Assembly: GCA_021797555.1 (NCBI GenBank)
Contig: JAJZZM010000004.1
Span: 88,067-152,066, forward strand
Length of the DNA: 64,000 bases
Direction of reading: 5' to 3'
Source: Thermoplasmata archaeon
GTDB lineage: Archaea; Thermoplasmatota; Thermoplasmata; Thermoplasmatales; Thermoplasmataceae
The notes beneath the pieces are model-generated. The model was not told where the DNA came from, did not search any database, and saw only the letters and a program-made list of their open reading frames with translations. Every line of letters starts with the position of its first letter. The first letter of the stretch is position 1. Position numbers and translations under genes: made by a program. Shown one piece after another: positions 8,449 through 17,247 of the stretch.

Positions 8449-9363
8449 ATGGAAATATCATTTAAAGGCATATCAAAAAGTTATAGTAAATTTAAGGCTT
8501 TAGACAATATATCATTTAATTTTAATGAACATGGAGCCATAGGATATCTGGGGCCTAATGGAGCCGGAAAAACAACAACATTAAAAATAATGACAAATCT
8601 AATAAGGCCATCAAAAGGCACAGTTGAATTAAATGGCATAAACGTAACAAAAAATCCAAAAAAAGCATTATTCAATGTTGGTTCAATGATTGAAACGCCA
8701 ACACCATATCCATATTTAACGGTAAAAGAATCTTTAGAATTCATAGGCGAATTGCGTGGCATAGATAAAAAAACAATCCATTCAGAAATAGATGAATTTG
8801 CAGAAGCACTGAAATTACCACCACTGACATCAAAAATGGGGCAATTATCAAAAGGGCAGAGGCAAAGAGCCGTTTTTGCATCTGTTTTAATTCCAGATCC
8901 TTCCATAGTAATTTTGGATGAGCCTACAAGCGGATTGGATCCATTTGAAAGAAAAATATTCCGTGATTTTATATTAAAATTAAAAAAGGATAAGCTTGTG
9001 TTTTTCTCATCACATATATTATCAGAAGTATCTGAAACCTGCGATGATGTAATATTTTTAAATAAAGGCAAAATATTGAAACAGGGAAATATAGATATAA
9101 TATCAAGGGAATTCAATACCAATGCAGTATCGGTAGAATTTATAAAGCCCATTGATGATGCAATAAAAAGATCTATTGAATCCTTAAACCATGAAATAAT
9201 AAGCATTAATAATAAGATAGCTGTTCTAAAATATTCCGGTGATAATGATGACCGTGCGGACCTGTTAAAAGGATTAATAAAGATCTCGCCAGTGGTTTCA
9301 TACAGTACATACGGTTCTGACTTAGAATCTGCATATATATCTATTCTTGGAGAAAAAAGTTAA
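8449..9363 (+). CDS. ABC-2 type transporter ATP-binding protein
   Basis: A 304-residue ATPase of the CcmA/drug exporter class. Walker A is GPNGAGKT (35-42), the signature is LSKGQ (133-137), Walker B is IVILDEPTSGLD (from 153), and the switch histidine lies in FFSSHILSE. The last ~90 residues form the regulatory C-terminal extension typical of DrrA-like exporters. The ATG lies 2 bases after the permease stop, indicating co-translation. It powers the neighbouring permease at the inner face of the membrane. Confidence 0.92.
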   Translation: MEISFKGISKSYSKFKALDNISFNFNEHGAIGYLGPNGAGKTTTLKIMTNLIRPSKGTVELNGINVTKNPKKALFNVGSMIETPTPYPYLTVKESLEFIGELRGIDKKTIHSEIDEFAEALKLPPLTSKMGQLSKGQRQRAVFASVLIPDPSIVILDEPTSGLDPFERKIFRDFILKLKKDKLVFFSSHILSEVSETCDDVIFLNKGKILKQGNIDIISREFNTNAVSVEFIKPIDDAIKRSIESLNHEIISINNKIAVLKYSGDNDDRADLLKGLIKISPVVSYSTYGSDLESAYISILGEKS

Positions 9364-9392
9364 AATTTAAACCTTTGGTGTAATTAATATTT

Positions 9393-10847
9393 ATGTTAAG
9401 AAAATTTAAAGATAATTTTTTGTTCGGAACAGCAATAAGTGCTTTTCAAACGGAGATGGGACATAACAAAGAATCAATATCAGAGAATAGCGACTGGTAT
9501 TTATGGACGCATGACGAATATACCAAAAAATTAAATTACGTAAGCGGTGATTTGCCTGAGGATGGCCCTGATTTCTGGGATAGATATAAGGAATATATAG
9601 ATAATGCATTATATATGAATAATAATTCAATAAGATTGGGCATTGACTGGGCAAGAATATTTAAAAACTCAACGGAAAACATTAGTGTAAATTATAAAGA
9701 AAATGATAAAAATGATATTTATGCCGTTGAATTTAATGATGATGTTTTTAATGAATTGAATAAAATAGCAGATAATAATGCCGTTAACCATTATAAAGAA
9801 ATTTTTAGTTATATAAAATCAAAAAATATTAAAATTTTACTGACATTATACCACTGGCCACTGCCATTATGGATCCATGATCCAATTCAGTGCAATAAGG
9901 ATATTGCAAAAACTGATAAAACCGGCTGGCTAAATAAAAAAACAGTTTTAGAATTTGCTAAGTATACGTATTTTATTTATAAAGAATTTAATGAATACAT
10001 AGATATATGGCATACAATTAACGAACCCAACATTATAGCTATAAATGGTTATTTATATGGCAATTTGGAAAATTTTCCCCCGGGATTGTCTGATTATGAT
10101 TATACAATAAAGGTTCTAAGGAATTTAGCATATGCCCATAATATAGCATATAAAACAATAAAAAACATAAATAAAAATGCATATGTTGGAATTAATATTG
10201 CAATGCCATACTTTGAACCGGAAAAAAACGATGAAAATAATATTTTTATAAATAATTATGTTAATTATCTGTCTAATGAATTATACTTGGATTCGGCGCT
10301 TTATGGGAATTTCGATAATTCATTATCTGGCATATTTGATGAATCAAGGCCATATGAGTTTTCAGGAACGGATTTTATTGGAATAGATTATTATAATAGA
10401 ATTAAGGTAAGATATGTAAATAATGATTATGTTGATATAAGGCTAAGGTACGCGTTTTTGCCATGCAGTAAATGTTCTGACAATTACTGGGATATATATC
10501 CTGAAGGCATAAGAAAGGTTTCAAATATAATATTCAATAAATACCATAAGCCCATAATAATAATGGAAAATGGGGTTGCCGATGCCGATGATAAATTCAG
10601 GTATGATTTTATTAAAGATCATTTAATTGAAATTCATAAGGCGATAAAAATTGATAATGTGCATATAAAAGGATATTATCACTGGTCATTAATGGACAAT
10701 TATGAATGGGTATATGGATTCAAATATAAATTTGGACTGTATAAAATTGAAAATAATAATATAATAAAAACAAGGGCAGTTGATTTATATAAGGATATAT
10801 GTTCAAAAAATGGTGTAGAAGACGAATCATATATGGAATATTACTAA
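9393..10847 (+). CDS. Family 1 beta-glycosidase (LacS/BglA-like)
   Basis: A 484-residue GH1 enzyme close to the archaeal LacS length. The acid/base glutamate is E211 in TINEPN and the nucleophile is E392 in IIMENGVAD. Substrate-site motifs LYHWPLPLW (152-160) and the Trp pair in YHWSLMDNYEWVYGF are present. It hydrolyses beta-glucosides or beta-galactosides with retention. No signal peptide is seen, so it acts in the cytoplasm on imported sugars. No sugar transporter is adjacent; the preceding ABC-2 pair is an exporter type and the link is uncertain. Confidence 0.92.
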   Translation: MLRKFKDNFLFGTAISAFQTEMGHNKESISENSDWYLWTHDEYTKKLNYVSGDLPEDGPDFWDRYKEYIDNALYMNNNSIRLGIDWARIFKNSTENISVNYKENDKNDIYAVEFNDDVFNELNKIADNNAVNHYKEIFSYIKSKNIKILLTLYHWPLPLWIHDPIQCNKDIAKTDKTGWLNKKTVLEFAKYTYFIYKEFNEYIDIWHTINEPNIIAINGYLYGNLENFPPGLSDYDYTIKVLRNLAYAHNIAYKTIKNINKNAYVGINIAMPYFEPEKNDENNIFINNYVNYLSNELYLDSALYGNFDNSLSGIFDESRPYEFSGTDFIGIDYYNRIKVRYVNNDYVDIRLRYAFLPCSKCSDNYWDIYPEGIRKVSNIIFNKYHKPIIIMENGVADADDKFRYDFIKDHLIEIHKAIKIDNVHIKGYYHWSLMDNYEWVYGFKYKFGLYKIENNNIIKTRAVDLYKDICSKNGVEDESYMEYY

Positions 10848-10867
10848 AAAATAAATAACATAAATAC

Positions 10868-11491
10868 ATGTTATTGAATATGGATATCGAGAATTACATA
10901 AATTCCGGTGAGATAAAAAAAATATCAGATGAAATATTAAATACCAATTTTGTAAGGGAAATGGCATCAGGCTATTTAACTGATGATAAATTCAGGTATT
11001 ATTTAATTCAGGATGACATTTATTTAAAATATTATAAAATAGCTGGATCAAATATTAAAAAACTGACAGAAAATGATGAAATCAAAAATTTGTATAATAT
11101 TATTGGCGATGGGGAACCTGAATTACATGAATATATGCTAAAAAAGTTTAATGTAAATAAAAAAGATATAAGTGAAAATATGATTAATCGTACAACTTAT
11201 TCATATGTAAACCATTTATTAAGGTGGTCCATAGATAATGATATTAATGGCATGTACTCAATGTTTGCATGCCAGTGGTCATATGAATTCATAGCAGAAA
11301 ATATAAATAAAATAAATGATAAATATAAATTCTGGTTTGATTTTTATAAAAGTGATAAATATACCGGTATAACTGAACTATATTTTAAAATATTAAATAA
11401 ATTGGATATAAATAATTTGCAGAAAATTATATTTAAATATGGATTATTATATGAGTTAAATTACTGGATAGATTCATACAATACAATATAG
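10868..11491 (+). CDS. TenA/PqqC-like protein (thiamine salvage family)
   Basis: A 207-residue all-helical protein resembling TenA: FRYYLIQDDIYLKYY (about 41-55) is the family's helix carrying the substrate-binding Asp, and FACQWSYEFIA (about 136-146) matches the position of the nucleophilic Cys and following Tyr of aminopyrimidine aminohydrolases. TenA proteins salvage degraded thiamine pyrimidines. Sequence similarity is moderate and other heme-oxygenase-fold roles are possible. An ATG at 10880 is an alternative start that fits the TATA-like AATAAATA centred at about 10853 better. It follows the GH1 gene by 20 bases. Confidence 0.7.
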   Translation: MLLNMDIENYINSGEIKKISDEILNTNFVREMASGYLTDDKFRYYLIQDDIYLKYYKIAGSNIKKLTENDEIKNLYNIIGDGEPELHEYMLKKFNVNKKDISENMINRTTYSYVNHLLRWSIDNDINGMYSMFACQWSYEFIAENINKINDKYKFWFDFYKSDKYTGITELYFKILNKLDINNLQKIIFKYGLLYELNYWIDSYNTI

Positions 11492-11523
11492 CAGTATAAA
11501 TATCTGATTAGCATTAAGTACCA

Positions 11524-12810
11524 ATGATTGAAGAAACCTTAAATTATCTATACAATTTAAAAAGGGAAGGCATAAAGCTAAATCTTGATGCTACAAGAGA
11601 TTTTGCAGACCGTTTAAATAATCCACAGAACAATTTTAAAAGTATACATATAGCAGGTACAAACGGGAAAGGATCAATTTCATCATATACATACAATATA
11701 TTAAGGCAAAAATACAATACTGGATTATACACATCGCCGCATTTAATAGATTTTAATGAGAGATTTATATTTAATAGGGAAATGATAAGCAATGAATATA
11801 TAGCTAATTTTATAAATGAAAATAAAAAATATATAGAGGAATTAGGCATTGAAAAGAGAAATCCCACATTTTTCGAAACAACAACGGTAATGGCGTTTAA
11901 ATATTTCTCGGATAAAAAAGCTGATTATGCATCAATAGAAGTAGGTTTGGGTGGGAGGTTAGACTCAACAAATATAATAAATCCTGAAGTTAGCATTATA
12001 GGGCAAATCGGCTATGAACATTATCAGAGGCTGGGGTGTTCATTAACGTCAATAGCATATGAAAAGGGTGGCATAATAAAGGAAAACAAACCTGCTGTAT
12101 TGCTTGACAATAAGCCCGAGGTTGTAAAAGAAATAAAAAAATTATCAGAAATAAGGAACTCAAAATTAATTTTAATAGATAATTACTGCAGGGTTTCTAA
12201 TTTGGATTATAATATATCAAATCTGTCATTCACATTAAAAACAGAATATAATGAATATGATATAAATACCGCCAATTCCGGGCTATTCCAGATAAAAAAT
12301 ATAGAGGCAGCAATAAGTGCCATAGAAACGCTAAATGAAAATAAAATAAATAAAAAAGATATTGAAAAGGGCATAAATGAATCAAGATGGCCTGCACGTT
12401 TTGAGGTTGTATCCACGGACCCATTGATAATAATGGACTCATCACATAATCCTCCTGCTGCAAATGCTTTGGTAAGGTCATTCAAAGAAATAGTAAACAA
12501 AAAACCATTACTATTAATAGGGATGTTATCTGATAAGGATTTCTTTTCATATTTATCTATAATGAGTAATTTATCTGATAGCATTATATTAACAAGGCCG
12601 GATGAACCTGAAAGATCAATGGATCCCTATGAAATAAAGAAATATGCAAATGGATTATTCAAAAACATAACAGTTATAGATGATCCTATAAAAGCATATG
12701 ACTATGCAGTAAAAAATAGCTCCTGCATCCTTGTAACTGGCTCCATGTACCTTGTCGGGCTGCTAAAAAAGTACATAAAATCTCCGGTAATGCCCTTTGA
12801 TATTAATTAA
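11524..12810 (+). CDS. folC: Folylpolyglutamate/dihydrofolate synthase-type ligase
   Basis: A 428-residue Mur-ligase family enzyme of FolC type. The P-loop is GTNGKGS (45-51); TSPHLIDFNERF is the folate-binding loop; VGLGGRLDSTN and MDSSHNP follow at the expected places. The family adds glutamate to pteroate or folates; in archaea without classical folate the substrate may be a related pterin. The protein is of normal length with both the ATPase and the C-terminal Rossmann domain. A promoter-rich gap of 83 bases separates it from orc1/cdc6. Confidence 0.9.
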   Translation: MIEETLNYLYNLKREGIKLNLDATRDFADRLNNPQNNFKSIHIAGTNGKGSISSYTYNILRQKYNTGLYTSPHLIDFNERFIFNREMISNEYIANFINENKKYIEELGIEKRNPTFFETTTVMAFKYFSDKKADYASIEVGLGGRLDSTNIINPEVSIIGQIGYEHYQRLGCSLTSIAYEKGGIIKENKPAVLLDNKPEVVKEIKKLSEIRNSKLILIDNYCRVSNLDYNISNLSFTLKTEYNEYDINTANSGLFQIKNIEAAISAIETLNENKINKKDIEKGINESRWPARFEVVSTDPLIIMDSSHNPPAANALVRSFKEIVNKKPLLLIGMLSDKDFFSYLSIMSNLSDSIILTRPDEPERSMDPYEIKKYANGLFKNITVIDDPIKAYDYAVKNSSCILVTGSMYLVGLLKKYIKSPVMPFDIN

Positions 12811-12893
12811 TCTATCGGTTAAATAGTAAGTAATAAAGTCAGTTAAAAAATATTTTTGTATAGTTAAAATATATACAATACTTACTGATATTT
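12811..12893. promoter_or_regulatory. orc1/cdc6 promoter with inverted and direct repeats (possible initiator-binding site)
   Basis: AGTAAGTA (12825-12832) and its exact complement TACTTACT (12879-12886) flank the region. Three GTTAAA direct repeats lie between or beside them at 12818, 12842 and 12863. A TATA-like AAATATATA (12867-12875) is placed about 26 bases before the orc1 ATG, so the right inverted arm overlaps the transcription start region. That suggests autoregulation or a small Orc1-binding cluster. It is too short to be a complete origin by itself. Confidence 0.4.
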
Positions 12894-14159
12894 ATGGACA
12901 ACCCCTTTATAAAATACAATAAAACCAAGGATTACGTTATAGGAGATTTAAAGAAATTGAGTAGTTCATACATACCGGATAATTTTCCACATAGGGAAGT
13001 ACAGATAGATGCTATTGTAAAGATTTTAAGCTCAATAATAAATGGTGGCATACCCTCAAATATTTTATTGTATGGCAAATCTGGATCAGGCAAAACATCA
13101 TCTGCAATATATGTTACAAATTTATTATCCGAGGCCGTTTCCGGCAATTTAAACGTTATTTACATAAACTGTGAAATACATGATTCGCAGTATTCAATAC
13201 TTGTTTATATGGTTAATTCAATAAGTCCCGCAGAGGATCAGATCCCATCCCTTGGGCTGCCATTGGATAAAATCTATTTTGAACTTGTTAAAAGGTTAAA
13301 AAAATCAAACAGATACACACTTATTATTATGGATGAAATTGATAAGCTTGTTCAAAAAAGTAGCAGTGATGCATTATATGTAATATTAAAATTGATATCC
13401 GATTCGAATAGTTCAATTATAGGCATAACAAATGATGCGTCTTTTGTAACAAAGTTGGATGCAAGGGTTCAGAGCAGGCTAAATCAGGAGAGTGTTATAT
13501 TTCCACCATATAATGCTGTTGAACTAAGGGACATATTAAATTTTAGAATAAATGGAATAATTAAACGTGAATTTATTGATGATTCCGCAATAAATTTATG
13601 CGCTGCACTTGGTGCACAGGAGCACGGCGATGCACGTAAATCTATAGACTTATTAAGGATTGCAGTAGATTCAGCATTGCGCGATGAAAAAGATATTGTA
13701 CTAGCAGAGGATATTTACAGGGCAAGAGATAGATTCGATATGAACGTTTTAAAGGAATCAATTAAAACATTGCCAATCCATTCAAAGATGGTTTTATTAA
13801 GTGCAACACTTACACAGGAAACGGATATGGATTTATCTGTTACCGGAGAAATATATGAGAATTACAGGAATATATGCAATGAACTTGGTTTTCAGCCACT
13901 GACAATGAGGAGGATTTCGGATTTATTATCAGATTTAGAAGATATTGGTTTATTGACAACAAATACAAGGTCTTTGGGCAGATATGGAAGGACAAAATTT
14001 ATACGTGTTATGGGATCAATTGCAAATATCAAAACTTATATAATGAGCGATCAGATGTTTTCAAATTTCCAGGGGTCAAAAATTGTTAAGCAGTCAAAGC
14101 TAAGAACAAATTTTGATGGTTATATAGACAATTATAAGGATTCTGAAGATAAATTTTAA
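12894..14159 (+). CDS. cdc6: Orc1/Cdc6 replication initiator
   Basis: A 421-residue AAA+ initiator with a C-terminal winged helix. Walker A is GKSGSGKT (61-68), Walker B is LIIMDEID (143-150), and sensor 1 is GITNDASF. The winged-helix part (about 300-400) contains the helix-turn-helix-like LTMRRISDLLSDLEDIGLL. The protein binds origin recognition boxes and loads MCM. Archaeal origins often lie beside this gene, and repeats are present just upstream, but no long AT-rich unwinding element with clear ORB repeats is visible on either side. Confidence 0.95.
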   Translation: MDNPFIKYNKTKDYVIGDLKKLSSSYIPDNFPHREVQIDAIVKILSSIINGGIPSNILLYGKSGSGKTSSAIYVTNLLSEAVSGNLNVIYINCEIHDSQYSILVYMVNSISPAEDQIPSLGLPLDKIYFELVKRLKKSNRYTLIIMDEIDKLVQKSSSDALYVILKLISDSNSSIIGITNDASFVTKLDARVQSRLNQESVIFPPYNAVELRDILNFRINGIIKREFIDDSAINLCAALGAQEHGDARKSIDLLRIAVDSALRDEKDIVLAEDIYRARDRFDMNVLKESIKTLPIHSKMVLLSATLTQETDMDLSVTGEIYENYRNICNELGFQPLTMRRISDLLSDLEDIGLLTTNTRSLGRYGRTKFIRVMGSIANIKTYIMSDQMFSNFQGSKIVKQSKLRTNFDGYIDNYKDSEDKF

Positions 14160-14193
14160 AAATATTTAATAAATAAATAGCAATATATGGATA

Positions 14194-14484
14194 ATGTTTA
14201 AGGTATATGAATTGAGCAAGGAGAATAGAAATATTATCGATAAACTAATGGCAGATGATGTTATTGGCAGGCAGAGCATAACGTATAAGGATGGAACAAA
14301 CTATGGCTATGATTCTAAATTTTTATTGATAATTGAAGGTTCACCGGATATATTCACAAGAGTAAACGATTTAAAGGAAACGGAATTAAAAGAATTGCCT
14401 GAGAAAAAAGCCGATGAAGTTTATAAAAAAGTAAAAAATGAAGAAAATAATTCCCAGGATGGTATGGGATTTCTTTTTGGATAG
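14194..14484 (+). CDS. Small conserved-looking hypothetical protein, 96 aa
   Basis: I do not recognise a domain. The N-terminal 65 residues alternate charged and hydrophobic positions (a small alpha/beta fold), followed by a highly charged Lys/Glu helix and a short Gly/Phe tail (GMGFLFG). The stop is 2 bases before the UPF0200 kinase ATG, so the two are co-transcribed. A decayed partial copy of its C-terminal half lies at 16033-16209, showing that the gene has been duplicated locally. Confidence 0.6.
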   Translation: MFKVYELSKENRNIIDKLMADDVIGRQSITYKDGTNYGYDSKFLLIIEGSPDIFTRVNDLKETELKELPEKKADEVYKKVKNEENNSQDGMGFLFG

Positions 14485-14486
14485 AT

Positions 14487-15041
14487 ATGTTAATTATAAC
14501 CGGCATGCCAGGGTCCGGAAAGGATGAATTTGTAAAGGTCGCCAAAAAATTTGGCTTTCTGGATGTTCATATGGGAAACACAGTAAAGAAATACGCAAAT
14601 GAGAATAATATTGAATTGACAGATAAAACAATAGGTGCATTTGCAACAGGTGAAAGAAATAATTATGGTATGGATATATGGGCAAAACGTACATCAATAT
14701 ATATAAAAGACCCGGATATAACAGTAGTTGATGGCTTAAGAAATTATGAAGAGTTATTATATTTTAAAAATAATTACAAAAATGTATTTGTTATTGCCGT
14801 TTTTGCAAATGCAGATGATAGGCTTAGTAGAATCATAAAAAGAAACAGGGAAGATGATTTCCATGATTATAACGGCTTTGAAAATCGTGATTCCCGTGAA
14901 TTATCATGGGGAATCGGCAAGGTAATTTCACTGGCAGATTATATGATTGTAAACGATTCAACTTTAGAGGAATACCATAAAAACGTTCAATTACTTCTTA
15001 ATGATATTATAAAAAGGCATAATATAAAATTAAAGCAATAA
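14487..15041 (+). CDS. UPF0200-type P-loop nucleotide kinase
   Basis: A 184-residue NMP-kinase-fold protein. The P-loop GMPGSGKDE (6-14) has Asp-Glu in place of the usual Ser/Thr after the lysine, as in archaeal UPF0200 proteins related to dephospho-CoA kinase and adenylate kinase. Later motifs are VVDGLRNYEE (about 76-85) and the lid Arg run IIKRNREDD. The reaction of the family is not established; a nucleotide or coenzyme kinase role is an inference. It is coupled to the preceding 96-residue gene. Confidence 0.8.
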   Translation: MLIITGMPGSGKDEFVKVAKKFGFLDVHMGNTVKKYANENNIELTDKTIGAFATGERNNYGMDIWAKRTSIYIKDPDITVVDGLRNYEELLYFKNNYKNVFVIAVFANADDRLSRIIKRNREDDFHDYNGFENRDSRELSWGIGKVISLADYMIVNDSTLEEYHKNVQLLLNDIIKRHNIKLKQ

Positions 15042-15403
15042 GCCTATCAACTATTATATATTTTTTAGGAATATAATCAAGGAATGCAAACAAAGAATAA
15101 AGTTAAGTGATAATGATATAAAATATATATAGGATACATAATTCACGGTCAAATGCAAAACTGGGCAGTTAAAGAATTAATATATGCTATAATACGTGTA
15201 AGAAATCAATATATTATTATAAATTCAATGGGAATATGGCACTGCCCATAGATGAAATATATAGTAATACAATCTATGAGATGTGAGGAAAATAGAGCTT
15301 AAATGTTAAAAAAACAATAAAATAGGTATGGTAACTAATTTCAGGATGCCACATTATAATATCCAGTTCATAATATTTATATTATATATTCTTTTAATAC
15401 TGT
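15042..15403. other. Gene-free stretch of about 360 bases
   Basis: No supported gene. A TATA-like TATTTATATT lies near 15375, about 26 bases before the DUF998 gene, and marks its leaderless promoter. Complementary words GGGCAGT (near 15165) and ACTGCCC (near 15241) are about 70 bases apart but give no convincing RNA fold. Confidence 0.4.
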
Positions 15404-15958
15404 ATGGAAAAATACAATACAAATAAGGCAGGATCATTATTTCTGCTTGCCGGTTTGATCGAGTTTTTTATTTTTTTGAACATAGCAGCATTCGTTGATA
15501 AGGGATACAGTATTTCAAACAATACAATAAGTCATCTTGGAATAGATGGTACACCGTATATTTTTAATATTTCAATAATAATTCTAGGAATATTCGAAAT
15601 TATCTCTGGGCTTCTTTTATATAAATATTCTAAGATATTTACTCTGTTATTACTAATAGGCGGCATTGGAGCAGCAGGCGTTGGTATATTTAATGAGCAT
15701 TTTGGAATGCTACACCTGGCATTTGCCATTCTGGCTTTTCTTTCACCCTCTATTTTATCATATTTTGCCATGTCCCGGTTCAGAAACATGCTTGGATATG
15801 AATGGGGCTTTATGGGGTCACTCGCTATAATTGCACTGGTATTATTTGCTTCCGGCAATTATTTCGGACTTGGAGATGGCGGTATGGAGAGACTAATACT
15901 CATACCAAATTTGATCTGGGCTTTCCAGTTTTCTGCTGCTCTATATAATAAAAAATAG
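15404..15958 (+). CDS. DUF998 family membrane protein
   Basis: A 184-residue protein with six hydrophobic helices. SNNTISHLG after helix 1 followed by YIFNISIIILG is the characteristic DUF998 stretch, and FNEHFGMLHLAFAILAF in helix 4 carries the family's conserved His/Glu pattern. DUF998 proteins are integral membrane proteins of unknown function that occur widely in archaea. It stands alone with its own TATA box about 26 bases upstream. Confidence 0.75.
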   Translation: MEKYNTNKAGSLFLLAGLIEFFIFLNIAAFVDKGYSISNNTISHLGIDGTPYIFNISIIILGIFEIISGLLLYKYSKIFTLLLLIGGIGAAGVGIFNEHFGMLHLAFAILAFLSPSILSYFAMSRFRNMLGYEWGFMGSLAIIALVLFASGNYFGLGDGGMERLILIPNLIWAFQFSAALYNKK

Positions 15959-16032
15959 GTTAAAGATTATTAATGTTATAATTATTAATGCAATTTATTA
16001 TATTTCTATAATTATTATTTGTGCACGTAAGG

Positions 16033-16209
16033 CGATTTAATCAACAAAACATTACTTGTCGCAGAAGGCGTAAAGGGTATAGGAAAAATAATATCAAAAT
16101 GCCTGAGAAAAAAGCCGATGAAGTTTATAAAAAAGTAAAAAATAAGGAAAATAATTCCATGTATGGCATTGGATTCCTCTATAAAAATTTGCAATGTATT
16201 ATATCATAA
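16033..16209 (+). pseudogene. Decayed partial copy of the 96-aa gene at 14194-14484
   Basis: Bases 16100-16182 are nearly identical to the 3' end of the gene at 14194: both encode PEKKADEVYKKVKN followed by a similar ENNS and GxGF tail. Upstream, another frame reads LLVAEGVKGIGKIISK, which lines up weakly with LLIIEGSPDIFTRVND of the parent, so a frameshift separates the two parts. There is no N-terminal third, and the tail runs on past the parental stop. It is a gene remnant or failed duplication rather than a working gene. Confidence 0.75.
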
Positions 16210-16989
16210 AACTAAATTTTTTGTATAATCATATAATGATTTAAAGAAGTATTCACCTGTTCCTTTTTCATAGTAAATATTATCATTCATAAGCTGGTAA
16301 TTATAATAAACACGCTCTGGATGTGGCATTAACCCTATTACATTGCCATATTTATTCGACAATGATGCAATATCCATTACTGACCCATTAGGATTCCAGG
16401 GGTATCCTGAATTATTGCCGGTTATATCCGTATATTTAAAAATTACCTGATCGTTATTTAATACTTCATCAAGTATATTATCATCCATAAATTTAACTTT
16501 ACCCTCTAAATGTGCTACCGGTACCTGAAAAATTTTATTGCTGAAATATTTTTTAAAAATTTTATTCTTTGAGGTATATTTTATATACGTATATCTGCAT
16601 TCAAATTTATTTGAATCATTTATTGCAAGTGCCATTGTCCTGTTCTTATTATTGCCGGTATCCGGCAGTAAGCCCAATTCACTTAAAACCTGGAAACCAT
16701 TGCATACTCCAATTAAAAGCTTATCTGAATCTATAAATTTATTTATATCTTTCATAAAAGGCCTCAACCTTGCGGCAAATAATGCACCGGCCCTTATGTA
16801 GTCTCCTGCAGAAAAACCACCCGGAATGAAAATTAACTCATAATCATTTATATTTTTTTTATTGTTTAATTCACTTATATGAATATAATCTGGATCGAAA
16901 CCTGCCCTTTTTAATGATAAAAAAGCTTCTTCTTCGTTGTTGGTTCCCTCCATACGGAGGACCCCTGCTTTTAAACTATCATTTTGCAC
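16204..16989 (-). CDS. purQ: Phosphoribosylformylglycinamidine synthase glutaminase subunit
   Basis: A 261-residue class I glutamine amidotransferase of PurQ type. VLRMEGTN near residue 10 is the PurQ N-terminal signature; the nucleophile is C96 in GVCNGFQVL; the His/Glu partners are H223 and E225 in [23 protein letters not shown] (56-69) forms the oxyanion region. It supplies ammonia to PurL for the fourth purine step. The start is GTG at 16989, inside the end of the L40e gene: a Shine-Dalgarno GGAG lies about 8 bases before it and no ATG is available upstream. purL and purS are not adjacent. Confidence 0.93.
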   Translation of the reverse strand: MQNDSLKAGVLRMEGTNNEEEAFLSLKRAGFDPDYIHISELNNKKNINDYELIFIPGGFSAGDYIRAGALFAARLRPFMKDINKFIDSDKLLIGVCNGFQVLSELGLLPDTGNNKNRTMALAINDSNKFECRYTYIKYTSKNKIFKKYFSNKIFQVPVAHLEGKVKFMDDNILDEVLNNDQVIFKYTDITGNNSGYPWNPNGSVMDIASLSNKYGNVIGLMPHPERVYYNYQLMNDNIYYEKGTGEYFFKSLYDYTKNLVL

Positions 16990-17128
16990 TCTTTCTCTCC
17001 TTTGATTTAACTCTTAAACCTGTGTAACCACATTTTCTGCATCTTGTTGCATATATCGAATTTCTTGCATAGCATCTCATGCATATTTTTCTATTTAATC
17101 TTCTTTCTATAGCTTCTGCGAAAGGCAT
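16979..17128 (-). CDS. rpl40e: 50S ribosomal protein L40e
   Basis: A short gene of 49 codons. The translation has the zinc-ribbon cysteines C16, C19, C30 and C33 as CMRC and CRKC, and the L40e sequence pattern [10 protein letters not shown] then [12 protein letters not shown] ending in KSKER. L40e is a small, basic, zinc-binding protein of the large ribosomal subunit near the factor-binding site. A GGAAAGAG sequence lies about 9 bases before the ATG. Its last 11 bases overlap the GTG start of purQ, so the two genes are translationally coupled. Confidence 0.92.
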   Translation of the reverse strand: MPFAEAIERRLNRKICMRCYARNSIYATRCRKCGYTGLRVKSKERKSAK

Positions 17129-17247
17129 AAAATCACTCTTTCCTTATCTTTAAAGCATATTTTAACTTTGTTATTCAAAATGATCTTAATAATTAAAATT
17201 GACAATACTAAAAAATAATAAATCTTTATTAAAATAAAAAATAATTT

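Noticed and set aside
8481..9206. A 241-codon frame opposite the ABC ATPase
   Set aside because: It is the mirror of a conserved ATPase with Walker motifs; no protein-like motif is seen.
15042..15403. A C/D-box or other small RNA
   Set aside because: Box-like words (GATGTGA, ATGAAAT) exist but no paired D box or terminal stem is found.
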